NCBI RefSeq assembly: GCF_023370775.1
Contig: NZ_JAMCCQ010000002.1
Span: forward strand, 558,001 to 622,000
From: Marivita sp. GX14005
Lineage (GTDB): Bacteria > Pseudomonadota > Alphaproteobacteria > Rhodobacterales > Rhodobacteraceae
Length of the DNA: 64,000 bases
Direction of reading: 5' to 3'
Both the position numbers and the translations under genes were made by a program. Under the pieces are notes generated by a model. The model was not told where the DNA came from and ran no database searches. It was given only the letters and a program-made list of their open reading frames with translations. Below are positions 1 to 8,952 of the stretch, piece by piece (position 1 is the first letter of the stretch; each line of letters opens with the position of its first letter).

Positions 1-613
<613 letters not shown>

Positions 614-615
614 TC

Positions 616-1071
616 ATGCTCAGCGACACCGATCTGCGAATTCTGCGGCAGTTTCAGGCCGCCCCCCATCTGCCCGCTGCCGAACTGGCGGAGCGTGCAG
701 GCGTAACGCCCAGCACGCTCGCGCGCCGCTTGGCGGGGTTGCGCGAGGCTGGGATCATCCGTGCCGTGCGCGGCGTCATCGACTGGGCGGCGCTGGGCTA
801 TTCCGTCGAAGTCAGCCTGCGCGTCACGCTCGACAAGACCCAGCCGCGCGCCTTCGATGATTTCCTCGCCGCCGCGCGGCTCGTGCCGGAGGTGACGGAA
901 GTGCAAACCTTCCTCGGTCAGGTGGACACGCGCCTTTCTGTCGTGGCGCGCGACATGCCGCATTACCAGGAGGTCTATCGCGGCAAGTTGCTCACCCTGC
1001 CGCACATCACCGATATCGAGGCCTTGATGCATATCGCGCGCGTGAAATTCGACGAGACGCTGCCGATATGA
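616..1071 (+). CDS. Lrp/AsnC family transcriptional regulator 1
   Basis: A 151-residue protein of the usual Lrp/AsnC length. Residues 1-60 form the winged helix-turn-helix (LSDTDLRILRQFQ, then AELAERAGVTPSTLARRLAGL). Residues 65-145 form the ligand-binding RAM/AsnC domain, with the expected VTEVQTFLGQVDTRL strand and turn. Such proteins assemble as dimers to octamers, bind an amino acid and control its metabolism. The ATG at 616 matches the family start, although no strong Shine-Dalgarno is visible. The stop overlaps the next regulator by 4 bp (ATGA), so the two are probably translationally coupled. Divergence from ilvC suggests a link to amino acid metabolism; the ligand is unknown. Confidence 0.9.
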   Translation: MLSDTDLRILRQFQAAPHLPAAELAERAGVTPSTLARRLAGLREAGIIRAVRGVIDWAALGYSVEVSLRVTLDKTQPRAFDDFLAAARLVPEVTEVQTFLGQVDTRLSVVARDMPHYQEVYRGKLLTLPHITDIEALMHIARVKFDETLPI

Positions 1072-1526
1072 TCGAGCTTGATGAGATCGACCGCGCGATG
1101 ATCCGCGCCGTTGCGCAGGATGCGTTGATCGGCGCCGGCGCTCTGGGGCGGCAGCTGGGTCTGTCGCAACCGGCAGCGTGGCGCCGGCTCAAACGCTTGC
1201 GCGAAGCGGGCGTGTTCCGGGGCTACCGGCTCGATCTGGACGCGCAGGCGCTGGGCTTCGGCGTGACGGTCTTTCTTGGCGTCAAGATGGCCGCGAAGGG
1301 CCGCGTGGGCGTTGAGGATTTCGAACGCGCAGTGACAGCAATCCCGGAGGTGCAGACGGTCGAGCACCTGCTCGGCGCCTATGATTACCGGCTGCGCGTC
1401 ATCGCGCGCGACATCGCCGATTTCGAACGCGTCCTGCGCCGCCGCATCATGACATTGCCCGGTGTCGGGACGGTCGATGCTAACGTCCTGCTGAGCGAGG
1501 AGCGTTTGCCCGGCCCGATCGGGTAG
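1068..1526 (+). CDS. Lrp/AsnC family transcriptional regulator 2
   Basis: A 152-residue paralogue of the preceding gene. The N-terminal helix-turn-helix (LDEIDRAMIRAVAQDA, then LGRQLGLSQPAAWRRLKRL) is followed by an AsnC ligand domain (VQTVEHLLGAYDYRL, then LPGVGTVDANVLLS). It overlaps the first regulator by 4 bp and lies 69 bp upstream of a class V aminotransferase on the same strand, with a palindrome in that gap. Two coupled Lrp proteins could form mixed oligomers, and the aminotransferase is the obvious target besides ilvC. Family assignment is firm; the regulon is inferred. Confidence 0.9.
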   Translation: MIELDEIDRAMIRAVAQDALIGAGALGRQLGLSQPAAWRRLKRLREAGVFRGYRLDLDAQALGFGVTVFLGVKMAAKGRVGVEDFERAVTAIPEVQTVEHLLGAYDYRLRVIARDIADFERVLRRRIMTLPGVGTVDANVLLSEERLPGPIG

Positions 1527-1527
1527 A

Positions 1528-1546
1528 GGCAAAACATCGCTTTGCC
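1528..1546. promoter_or_regulatory. Candidate Lrp-type operator before the aminotransferase
   Basis: GGCAAA-N7-TTTGCC is a perfect 6-bp inverted repeat starting 1 bp after the stop of the second Lrp gene. It sits about 50 bp upstream of the aminotransferase start. The half-site GGCAAAAC also occurs at 546-553 before the first regulator, consistent with one protein binding both places. This is a pattern-based inference. Confidence 0.4.
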
Positions 1547-1595
1547 AAACGGCTCGCAGCAGGCTAACTCTGCGGCAACTCAAGGAGGTGCGCAA

Positions 1596-2720
1596 ATGGC
1601 ATTGCTCGATACAATCGATCCCGACGGTCTCGAAGAATTCTCGGTCGTATTCACGGACCGGTCCCTCAATCATATGTCCAAAGCCTACCAAACGGTGATG
1701 ACGGACATCTCCTCCATGCTCAAGGAGGTCTACAACGCCGATGCGGTCGTGCTCGTGCCCGGTGGCGGCAGCTACGGCATGGAAGCGGTCGCGCGCCAGT
1801 TCGGACAGGGGGCCAAAGCGCTGATCGTGCGCAACGGATGGTTTTCATACCGCTGGAGCCAGATTTTCGAAATGGGACAGTTCGGCGGCGATACGATCGT
1901 GATGAAGGCGCGTCAGACCGGCAACGATGCGCGCGCGCCGTTCGCCCCGGCCCCGATCGAGGATGTGACCGCCCGTATCCGCGAGGAAAAGCCGGATATC
2001 GTCTTCGCACCGCATGTCGAGACGAGCTCCGGGATCATCCTGCCGGACGACTATATCACTTCGCTTGCGGACGCGGCTCATGAGGTCGGTGCGCTGATGG
2101 TCCTTGATTGCATCGCGTCGGGCTGCGCCTGGGTGAACATGAAGGCCACCGGGGTCGACGTGTTGATCTCCGCGCCGCAAAAGGGCTGGTCGGCCACGCC
2201 GTCGGCCGGTCTGGTGATGCTGTCCGAGCGAGCGCTGGCACGGATGGAGGAGACCTCGTCCAACAGCTTCGTCACCGATCTGAAGAAATGGCACCAGATC
2301 ATGCAGGCCTATGAAAACGGCGGCCATGCCTATCACGCGACGATGCCCACCGACGCGCTGCGCGCCTTCCGCGACACCATGCTGGAGACGCGTGACTACG
2401 GGTTCGAAAAGCTTCGCGAGGCGCAATGGGAGCTCGGCAACCGCGTTCGCGCGCTGCTGGCTGACAAGGGCGTGCGTTCGGTTGCCGCGGACGGGTTCGG
2501 CGCTCCCGGCGTGGTGGTGAGCTACACCGACGACCCCGAAATCCAGTCCGGCCGCGCCTTCGCGCAAAAGGGCATGCAGATCGCGGCCGGTGTGCCGCTG
2601 CAATGCGACGAGCCGCCGGAATTCTCGACCTTCCGGCTGGGTCTTTTCGGACTCGACAAGCTGTATGACGTGGATGGCACGGTCAACCGGTTGAAAGCGG
2701 TCCTTGACGATGTTCTTTGA
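1596..2720 (+). CDS. PLP-dependent class V aminotransferase, alanine-glyoxylate type
   Basis: A 374-residue fold-type I PLP enzyme. PGGGSYGMEAVARQF near residue 50 holds the cofactor phosphate. LDCIASG gives the PLP-pyridine aspartate, and SAPQKGWS contains the Schiff-base lysine, Lys196. Layout and length match alanine-glyoxylate/serine-glyoxylate aminotransferases, which move an amino group between a small amino acid and a 2-oxoacid. The ATG at 1596 has a good Shine-Dalgarno (AAGGAGG); an upstream in-frame start at 1542 lacks one. It follows two Lrp regulators and ends at a bidirectional terminator. The exact substrate cannot be read from sequence; a phosphonate- or taurine-type transaminase is possible. 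Confidence 0.85.
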   Translation: MALLDTIDPDGLEEFSVVFTDRSLNHMSKAYQTVMTDISSMLKEVYNADAVVLVPGGGSYGMEAVARQFGQGAKALIVRNGWFSYRWSQIFEMGQFGGDTIVMKARQTGNDARAPFAPAPIEDVTARIREEKPDIVFAPHVETSSGIILPDDYITSLADAAHEVGALMVLDCIASGCAWVNMKATGVDVLISAPQKGWSATPSAGLVMLSERALARMEETSSNSFVTDLKKWHQIMQAYENGGHAYHATMPTDALRAFRDTMLETRDYGFEKLREAQWELGNRVRALLADKGVRSVAADGFGAPGVVVSYTDDPEIQSGRAFAQKGMQIAAGVPLQCDEPPEFSTFRLGLFGLDKLYDVDGTVNRLKAVLDDVL

Positions 2721-2756
2721 GCTTTGAGCGCGGTGCTGGCGCGGCCGTCATGAAGT

Positions 2757-2822
2757 GAGTATTTGAAACGAGAAGAAGCCGGGGAGGGGAACCTTTCCGG
2801 CTTCTCTTCGTCATAAATACTC
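2757..2822. terminator. Long inverted repeat, bidirectional terminator
   Basis: The inner stem AGAAGCCGG (2774-2782) pairs with CCGGCTTCT (2797-2805). Outer arms GAGTATTT (2757-2764) and AAATACTC (2815-2822) pair with each other. It lies between the convergent aminotransferase and J-domain genes, so it probably ends both transcripts. Confidence 0.75.
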
Positions 2823-2858
2823 AATTACCGAGCGGCGGCACCGAGCCCCGCAGCCAGA

Positions 2859-3491
2859 TCATTTGAAATTCCGGCTTTCCTTGATCTGGTCCCAGGCCCA
2901 GACGACCTGTTGCAGCTGCTCTTCCTGGCTCCGGTCACCGCCGTTCATATCGGGATGCAGCACCTTGATCAGAGCCTTGTAGGCTTTGCGCACCTCGGCC
3001 TTGGACCATGTGTCGCGGGCATCGAGGATTTCGATCGCGCGCCGCTCGGTCGGTGGCAGGCGCTTGGTATGGCCCGTGCCGGCGCCGCTGCGTCCGGGAT
3101 TGCGCGTGGCGTTCTCGCCCAGCACCTGATGCGGGTCCTCGATGCCGAGCCGCGCCCAGGCCTTGGCCTCGGGGTCACGGAAATCCTTGGTGCGGCGCTC
3201 CCAGACCTTGTCGGAGGTCATCTGCGCGTTCATTTCCGCTTCGGTCTTGCCGTCGAAAAAGTTCCACTTGAGGTTATATTCGCGCACATGCTCCTGGCAG
3301 AACCAGTAATAGTCATCCAGAACATCCGGTGCCTTCGGCGCGCGGAACTTGCCCGGCTCGCGGCATCCCTCGTGATCGCACAGCCGCATCGAGGTTTCGG
3401 ATGCGCCCGACATGCCCCTGCGACCGCGGGGGTTTTTCTTCTTGGCCGATTTGACCGACATGTCAAAACCGAAGGGATCTGATTTGCTCAT
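2859..3491 (-). CDS. J-domain protein with C-terminal DnaJ module and Cys-rich N-terminus
   Basis: A 210-residue co-chaperone of unusual layout. The J domain is at the C-terminus (about residues 152-210), with the HPD triad at 179-181 that triggers Hsp70 ATPase. The first 70 residues contain C38, C43, C65 and H68 (CDHEGC, then WFCQEH), which look like a small metal site. The middle is charged and linker-like. The start at 3491 has AAGG upstream; a further in-frame start at 3521 adds 10 residues without support. It diverges from bolA and is convergent with the aminotransferase. The J domain is certain; the metal site and client are inferred. Confidence 0.85.
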   Translation of the reverse strand: MSKSDPFGFDMSVKSAKKKNPRGRRGMSGASETSMRLCDHEGCREPGKFRAPKAPDVLDDYYWFCQEHVREYNLKWNFFDGKTEAEMNAQMTSDKVWERRTKDFRDPEAKAWARLGIEDPHQVLGENATRNPGRSGAGTGHTKRLPPTERRAIEILDARDTWSKAEVRKAYKALIKVLHPDMNGGDRSQEEQLQQVVWAWDQIKESRNFK

Positions 3492-3567
3492 AACACTGCC
3501 TTTTCGACTCGAAGAACGCACTTTAAACGATGGCCCGTCGGAGTTGGAAGGGCAGGGGAGAAAATAA

Positions 3568-3825
3568 ATGTCGCGGACGAATGAAATCGAAACCCGGCTG
3601 CGCGAGGCCTTCGCCCCGCGCGAATTGATGGTACGGGACGACAGCGAGAGCCATCGTGGTCATGCCGGCTACCAGGAGGGCGGGGAGAGCCATTTCACGA
3701 TCAGGATCCGCTCTGCGGACTTTGCGGGCAAGACCCGTATCGCACGGCACCGGATGGTTCATTCCGCGCTCGGCTCCGAGCTTGTCGGGGCCATTCACGC
3801 GCTCTCGCTCGATCTGGGGGAATAG
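3568..3825 (+). CDS. bolA: BolA family protein
   Basis: An 85-residue small protein with the BolA fold: N-terminal helix IETRLREAF, then DDSESHRGH, then the conserved core GESHFTIRIRS and the helix-loop RIARHRMVHSAL. BolA proteins pair with monothiol glutaredoxins, bind Fe-S clusters through conserved His/Cys and affect stress physiology and cell shape. GGGGAG stands 8 bases before the ATG. No glutaredoxin gene is adjacent in this window. It is divergent from the J-domain gene, with about 75 bp for both promoters, and convergent with the DUF4177 gene. Confidence 0.93.
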   Translation: MSRTNEIETRLREAFAPRELMVRDDSESHRGHAGYQEGGESHFTIRIRSADFAGKTRIARHRMVHSALGSELVGAIHALSLDLGE

Positions 3826-3834
3826 GCGCGCCGG

Positions 3835-4155
3835 TCAGGCGGGCGCTGCGTCTTCCGTGTCCGTGGCCGGCGCCGTCATGGCCGGCTCGCGCCGCGCGGG
3901 ATCGGTCGTGGCGGCGGGAGCCTCGGCAGGGCGCCTGAAGACCAGCAGCGTGCGCCAATGCGTGACCGTGCCGGTCAGCCCCTGCCGCTCTTCGGAGGGC
4001 AGGACGTCCGAGCGCTGATAGCACCAGCCTTCCACCGCGAGATCGTTGATGGTCTGCTCGATGCAAAGCGCGAACCGCGCCTCGGGTGTTTTCGCGGTCT
4101 TGGCTTTTACACCTCTGGTCGGTGCGGGAACGACCTTGTATTCGTACCGCTCCAC
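3835..4155 (-). CDS. DUF4177 domain protein
   Basis: A 106-residue protein beginning (GTG)ERYEYKVVPAPTRG, the typical opening of DUF4177 proteins. GWCYQRSDVLPSEERQGLTG and RTLLVFRRP follow in the core, with an Ala/Pro-rich tail. No enzyme motif is visible and the family function is unknown. The GTG start at 4155 is chosen because the next residues match the family opening. It lies 5 bp after the gatB stop and is almost certainly co-transcribed with gatB. The C-terminal 30 residues are low-complexity. Confidence 0.75.
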   Translation of the reverse strand: MERYEYKVVPAPTRGVKAKTAKTPEARFALCIEQTINDLAVEGWCYQRSDVLPSEERQGLTGTVTHWRTLLVFRRPAEAPAATTDPARREPAMTAPATDTEDAAPA

Positions 4156-4160
4156 CGCAC

Positions 4161-5675
4161 TCACAGCCCCAGCCGCGCGGAGACAATCTCGTTCACCGCC
4201 TTGGGGTTGGCCTTGCCGCCGGTGGCCTTCATCACCTGGCCGACGAACCAGCCGGCGAGTTTCGGGTTCTGCTTGGCTTTTTCCACCTGCGCGGGGTTGG
4301 CGGCGATGATCTCGTCGACCGCCGTTTCGATCGCGCCGGTATCGGTGACCTGCTTCATGCCGCGCTCTTCGACAATCTGCGCCGGATCGCCGCCGTCGGT
4401 ATAGACGATCTCGAAGAGGTCCTTGGCGATCTTTCCGGAAATGTCGCCCTTTTTGATCAGCGTGATGATGCCGGCGAGTTGCTCTGGCGCAACCGGGCTT
4501 TCCGCGATGGTCCTGTCGTCCTTTTTCAAACGCCCGAAAAGCTCGTTGATGACCCAGTTCGCGGCCAGCTTTCCGTCGCCGCAGGCTGCGACGACCTCTT
4601 CGAAATAGGCCGCATTGCGGGTTTCTGCGGTCAGCACGCCCGCATCGTATTCGGACAGGCCAAAATCGGTGACGAACCGCGCCTTCTTTTCGTCCGGCAA
4701 TTCCGGCAGGGTCGCTGCGATCTGATCGACCCAAGCCTGCTCGATCTCCAGCGGCAGCAGGTCCGGGCAGGGGAAGTAGCGGTAATCATGCGCTTCTTCC
4801 TTGCTCCGCATGGAGCGGGTTTCGTTCCTGTCGGGATCGTAAAGCCGCGTTTCCTGATCCACCGAACCGCCGTTTTCGAGAATCGCGATCTGGCGCCGCG
4901 CCTCGACATCGATGGCCATCTGGATGAAGCGCATGGAGTTCATGTTCTTGATCTCGCACCGCGTGCCGAGATGCGAGAAATCCTGGCTTTCCTGGTATTT
5001 TTCGTACTGACCGGGCCGGCAGACCGACACGTTCACATCGGCGCGCAGGTTGCCGTTCTGCATGTTGCCGTCGCAGGTGCCGAGATAGCGCAGGATCTGG
5101 CGCAGCTTGCCGACATAGGCCGCTGCCTCCTCGGGCCCGCGAATGTCGGGGCGGGAGACGATCTCCATCAGCGCAACGCCTGTGCGGTTGAGATCGACGA
5201 AGCTCATCGCCGGGTCCATGTCGTGAATGGATTTGCCGGCATCCTGTTCGATATGGATGCGCTCGATCCGCACGCGGCGGGCGATGCCGGGCGCCATGTC
5301 GACGATCACTTCGCCCTCGCCGACAATTGGGTGGTAAAGCTGGCTGATCTGGTAGCCCTGCGGCAGGTCGGGATAAAAGTAGTTCTTGCGATCGAAGGCG
5401 CTGACCAGATTGATTTGCGCCTTCAGGCCCAGCCCCGTGCGCACAGCCTGCTCGACGCAAAATTCGTTGATGACCGGCAACATTCCCGGCATGGCCGCAT
5501 CGACGAAGGCGACATTGCTGTTCGGCTCCGCGCCGAATTGCGTCGAGGCGCCGGAGAACAGCTTGGATTTGGAGGCGACCTGCGCGTGGACCTCCATCCC
5601 GATGACCAGTTCCCAGTCATGTTTGGCCCCGGCGATCACCTTGGGTTTCGGGGTCTCGAAGCTCAGGTCCAGCAT
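4161..5675 (-). CDS. gatB: Aspartyl/glutamyl-tRNA(Asn/Gln) amidotransferase subunit B
   Basis: A 504-residue subunit of GatCAB, which amidates Glu-tRNA(Gln) and Asp-tRNA(Asn) in bacteria lacking the matching synthetases. The N-terminal kinase-like domain shows [12 protein letters not shown], then [18 protein letters not shown] and the signature block [11 protein letters not shown]. The C-terminal tail (about residues 350-504) is the YqeY/GatB tRNA-binding domain. The start at 5675 has AGAGGA upstream. gatA and gatC are not in this window, so the subunits are not in one operon here. A DUF4177 gene follows immediately. Confidence 0.97.
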   Translation of the reverse strand: MLDLSFETPKPKVIAGAKHDWELVIGMEVHAQVASKSKLFSGASTQFGAEPNSNVAFVDAAMPGMLPVINEFCVEQAVRTGLGLKAQINLVSAFDRKNYFYPDLPQGYQISQLYHPIVGEGEVIVDMAPGIARRVRIERIHIEQDAGKSIHDMDPAMSFVDLNRTGVALMEIVSRPDIRGPEEAAAYVGKLRQILRYLGTCDGNMQNGNLRADVNVSVCRPGQYEKYQESQDFSHLGTRCEIKNMNSMRFIQMAIDVEARRQIAILENGGSVDQETRLYDPDRNETRSMRSKEEAHDYRYFPCPDLLPLEIEQAWVDQIAATLPELPDEKKARFVTDFGLSEYDAGVLTAETRNAAYFEEVVAACGDGKLAANWVINELFGRLKKDDRTIAESPVAPEQLAGIITLIKKGDISGKIAKDLFEIVYTDGGDPAQIVEERGMKQVTDTGAIETAVDEIIAANPAQVEKAKQNPKLAGWFVGQVMKATGGKANPKAVNEIVSARLGL

Positions 5676-5748
5676 GGCACATCCTCTTGGCGCGAACGGG
5701 GCGTGGAATACGCCAGAGGCGGGCAGGGGGCAAGAGGCTGAAACCCCG

Positions 5749-6942
5749 TCAGCCCGGCATCGTAACCGGCGGAAGACCGCGCGCGTGGCGGTCGAGCGCT
5801 GCGTAGGCGCGATGCCGGCCCTTGGCCAGCTTGTCGGCCTCTCCCAGCTGCGCGGCCCAGACGCTTTTGGCGGCATACCAGACGCGCGGATGGATCTCGC
5901 GCAGGTGATCGCGCACGATCCAGTCGAAGCATCCGGCGACGCGCGCGTGCGCCTCGCGGTTGACGCCGGCCGCCGGCAGGGCGCATCCGGTATAGGCGGC
6001 AAGCATGTTGGCCGTGTGCTGATCGCCCTGGCGGGCAAGTATGTCGCGCAGACCTTCGCAAAACAGCTCCGCATCGAGCAAAGCGAAGGCTTCGTCGTCC
6101 ACGCCGAGCGCGTCGAGATAGGTCCAGCTATAGCCCCCGGCGCCCCAGATATCGGCTGTCCGGTCCATCGTTCGGCGGGCTTCGTGGTCAAGCCGCGCAT
6201 AGCTGCCGAACCAGCGCGGCAGCATGTGATTGCCCAGCGCGCGCATGTATTTTCCGGCGCTCGGGGCGAGATCGATCAGGTCCTCGTAATCGTCGCTCGC
6301 CCGTGCGCGGGGCCGGGTTTCCGCGGCAAGGCGTGCGCAGCGAACCGAGGCGAGCATCGGCGAGTCGAGTTCGAACGGATCGAAGCCGTCGATCAGATCG
6401 CCGGCCCGTTTGAAGTGACGAAAGAACGCGGCGCGGTGGGATGCGGGGATGTCGCGCCGCCAGCCTTCGCCGCGCCAGACCCAGCCGATATCGATGTGCG
6501 CCATCGCCACGACATAGGCGATCCCATGATCGCCGGGCACTTCCTGCAACACCAGTTGCATCTCTTCGAGGATGGCCGCCGCGGCCAGTTCGTCCTGCGC
6601 GCCCGCCGCGCGGCTGGCGGCGGTGACGGCATCCGCGCGCGCGCCTTCGGCGAGGATCTCCGCCTCCGGCACGCCGCCCGGTGTCATGGCGCGTTCGGTA
6701 TCGGCCTTGCGGATCGCATCGCCCAGCGTCGCCCAGGCATCCTGCCGGGCAAGAAAAAGACCCGATTCGAAAAGCGCGCTGCGGATGTCCTCCTCCTCGC
6801 TGACGGCGCGCACCGGAAGGTCGGGCTTCGGCCGTTTCATCGTCTTGCCGGGGAGAGACCCTCGCGCCCTGCGCGGCATCTGGAGTTCGGTCTTGCCGCG
6901 CGTTTTCTGGATCAGACTTGTCAGGTTTTGCATGACTGGCAT
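5749..6942 (-). CDS. Conserved hypothetical protein
   Basis: About 397 residues of coding-like sequence with no family I can name. The first 35 residues are basic and low-complexity. A mostly alpha-helical body follows with blocks such as [41 protein letters not shown] and [22 protein letters not shown] see no signal peptide and no membrane segment. The start is uncertain: 6942, 6933, 6879 and 6840 are all in-frame ATGs without a strong Shine-Dalgarno, and a TTG at 7011 is unlikely. It lies 73 bp upstream of gatB on the same strand. Trp- and Asp-rich conserved-looking blocks suggest an intracellular enzyme or binding protein, but I assign no function. Confidence 0.6.
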   Translation of the reverse strand: MPVMQNLTSLIQKTRGKTELQMPRRARGSLPGKTMKRPKPDLPVRAVSEEEDIRSALFESGLFLARQDAWATLGDAIRKADTERAMTPGGVPEAEILAEGARADAVTAASRAAGAQDELAAAAILEEMQLVLQEVPGDHGIAYVVAMAHIDIGWVWRGEGWRRDIPASHRAAFFRHFKRAGDLIDGFDPFELDSPMLASVRCARLAAETRPRARASDDYEDLIDLAPSAGKYMRALGNHMLPRWFGSYARLDHEARRTMDRTADIWGAGGYSWTYLDALGVDDEAFALLDAELFCEGLRDILARQGDQHTANMLAAYTGCALPAAGVNREAHARVAGCFDWIVRDHLREIHPRVWYAAKSVWAAQLGEADKLAKGRHRAYAALDRHARGLPPVTMPG

Positions 6943-7185
6943 CGGCACCGCTTTCGATTGGCCGGGCTTTGCGCCGGCATTGATCTTCGTTGCCTTCGGT
7001 ATGCGCGCCAAACATGACGCAATTCGGGCGCATAAACGGATAGTTGGGGAAGTTCCGAAGGCGCGGGCGGAACCCCGCCGAGAACCTGCGCGTGGCGCGC
7101 GGGTTTTGGCCGATAGCAGCGGCCGCGACGCCGGAAACCACGCTTTTTGTTGATTTTCGGCAGGGTTTGCGCGTAACAGGCGCGC

Positions 7186-7905
7186 ATGTTGCGCTGGGTA
7201 AAGATGGCTGCACTGGCGGCGCTGGTGGCGTTCGGGCAGCAGGCGGGTGCGACCCCTGCCACAGTGGTTGACGGAAAATCAACCATTTCGCTATCGGAAT
7301 CGCTGCGCCCCATCGCCCGCACATACACCCCGCTTCCCGACATGCGCTGGTCGCACCGGCGCGATTCCGGGGCGTGGTCGCGCGCGGCGCTGATCGCATT
7401 GCGCAGCCATGCCAGCCGTCTGCCGCGCACCGTTCCGCAGGATATCGGCGATTGGTGCCCGGCTTATGCAACCAACGACATGGCGGGACGCGAAGCGTTC
7501 TGGATCGGCCTGCTTTCGGCGCTGGCCAAGCATGAGAGCACGTTCAGACCGGCCGCCGTGGGCGGGGGCGGCAAATGGTATGGGTTGTTGCAGATCCTAC
7601 CCGCGACGGCACGCGGATACCGGTGCCGCGCGACCTCGCGCAACGATCTCAAGAACGGGGGCGCGAACCTGCAATGCGCGCTGCGCATCATGGCGACCAC
7701 GGTGCCGCGCGACGGTGTGATCGCGCGCGGAATGCGCGGTGTCGCTGCCGATTGGGGCCCGTTCCACAGCCGTGCCAAGCGCGAGGACATGAAAGCCTGG
7801 ATACGCAAGCAGCCCTATTGCGCGGGACTTGCGCGGTCTTTGCGTCCGGTGGCGCGGCCGGTGCCGGAGATCGCCAATCCGGTGGTCTCCACGAGGGGCC
7901 GTTGA
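7186..7905 (+). CDS. Secreted lytic transglycosylase, SLT domain
   Basis: A 239-residue protein with an N-terminal hydrophobic export signal (MAALAALVAFGQQAGA). Its lysozyme-like catalytic core is about residues 95-200. KHESTFRP supplies the catalytic glutamate, GKWYGLLQILPATARGY is the conserved GxxGLxQ block, and AADWGPFH closes the site. Such enzymes cleave the MurNAc-GlcNAc bond to give 1,6-anhydro ends in the periplasm. Four cysteines around the core could form disulfides. It stands alone between divergent and convergent neighbours. Confidence 0.85.
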   Translation: MLRWVKMAALAALVAFGQQAGATPATVVDGKSTISLSESLRPIARTYTPLPDMRWSHRRDSGAWSRAALIALRSHASRLPRTVPQDIGDWCPAYATNDMAGREAFWIGLLSALAKHESTFRPAAVGGGGKWYGLLQILPATARGYRCRATSRNDLKNGGANLQCALRIMATTVPRDGVIARGMRGVAADWGPFHSRAKREDMKAWIRKQPYCAGLARSLRPVARPVPEIANPVVSTRGR

Positions 7906-7912
7906 GCGCCGA

Positions 7913-8776
7913 TCAGATCCTTCGGCCGACGAAGTTCTTCGACCGTTTGATCAGCGAAACGCCTTCATTCTGCGGCTCGCCCAGAGCCAGCGTGGCCCGC
8001 CGGAGCAGCGTGATGCCGTCTTCCGAGTTTTCGGGCAGCGCCTTCGGCGAAATCGGCTCGCCGATCCGTATCTCGTAGGTCTGCCGATCCTTGTTGAGCG
8101 TTTCGTGAAAGAGTGTGATGTCGCGCAGCGTCGGATGGATCGCGTCGAAGAGATAGAAAAGTGCCGAATTGCGCGCGCGAATGTGGATCGGTATCACCGG
8201 CAGATCGAACTTGCGCGCCAGCATCGCGGCCGATGGCATCCACGCGCGCTCATGCAAGCGCGTTCCGCGCCGCTTGGCCAACCGGCCCGCCGGAAAGATC
8301 ACGCCGAGCCGTCCATCGCGCAGCGCGCGCCTGGCATAGACCATCGTCTCGCGGGTCTTGGCGTGACTGCGGCGGTCCTTGCGCCATTCGACGGGGGCGA
8401 TCATCGTCTCGAACTGGGGCAGGATTCGAAGAATGTCGTGGTTGGCGAAGTAATAGGCATCGCTGCGTGTGCCGCGCAGCACGGCATGCAGGATGATGCC
8501 ATCAGCGATCCCGGTCGGGTGGTTCGCCACGATGAGCGCAGCGCCGTGCTTGGGCAGATGGTCGAGACCCGAAACCCGCACCTTGCGGGCGAGCCGCGCG
8601 GCGAGATCGTCCATGATCTGCGCAGCAGGTATATCGCTGTACGTTTCGGCCAGCGCGACTGTACGCCGATAGCCCAGCAGCGTGTCGAGCGCCGGACGTG
8701 CAAGCCCGGCGGCGAGTGTCGGTCGGAAGAGCCAGGGTGCGCGTTCCTCGATCAGCGGGTCGATGCGGTCTTTCAC
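7913..8776 (-). CDS. PlsC-like lysophospholipid acyltransferase
   Basis: A 287-residue membrane-associated acyltransferase. The acceptor motif NHPTGIADG has an H-x5-D spacing, as in hemolysin/ornithine-lipid type members, rather than the classical H-x4-D. IFPAGR corresponds to the glycerol-phosphate binding block. VIPIHIRARNS follows as the usual later strand. It transfers an acyl chain to a lysolipid hydroxyl; whether the substrate is lysophosphatidate or a lyso-ornithine lipid cannot be read. The GTG at 8776 is preferred because GGGAGAGG stands just upstream; a longer frame to 8845 lacks such a site. It is convergent with the transglycosylase gene. Confidence 0.85.
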   Translation of the reverse strand: MKDRIDPLIEERAPWLFRPTLAAGLARPALDTLLGYRRTVALAETYSDIPAAQIMDDLAARLARKVRVSGLDHLPKHGAALIVANHPTGIADGIILHAVLRGTRSDAYYFANHDILRILPQFETMIAPVEWRKDRRSHAKTRETMVYARRALRDGRLGVIFPAGRLAKRRGTRLHERAWMPSAAMLARKFDLPVIPIHIRARNSALFYLFDAIHPTLRDITLFHETLNKDRQTYEIRIGEPISPKALPENSEDGITLLRRATLALGEPQNEGVSLIKRSKNFVGRRI

Positions 8777-8952
8777 GTGGCCTCTCCCATCAGGGCGAAA
8801 AGCTGGCGGCACGGCGAGCGCACGCGAATGCCGGGCTTGAGGCAAGTCCGCAAGACAGCCCGGCGCGCGTTGCGCGAAGCCGCGCCGCTAAGGCGGTAAC
8901 GCGGGCAGGTTCCCGCTGGTTCCCGGTCATTCCGCCGCGCCGCAGCCATCGC

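Noticed and set aside
6943-7011. TTG start at 7011 for the conserved hypothetical upstream of gatB
   Set aside because: The extra residues are low-complexity, and the TTG has no ribosome site; several ATGs lie downstream.
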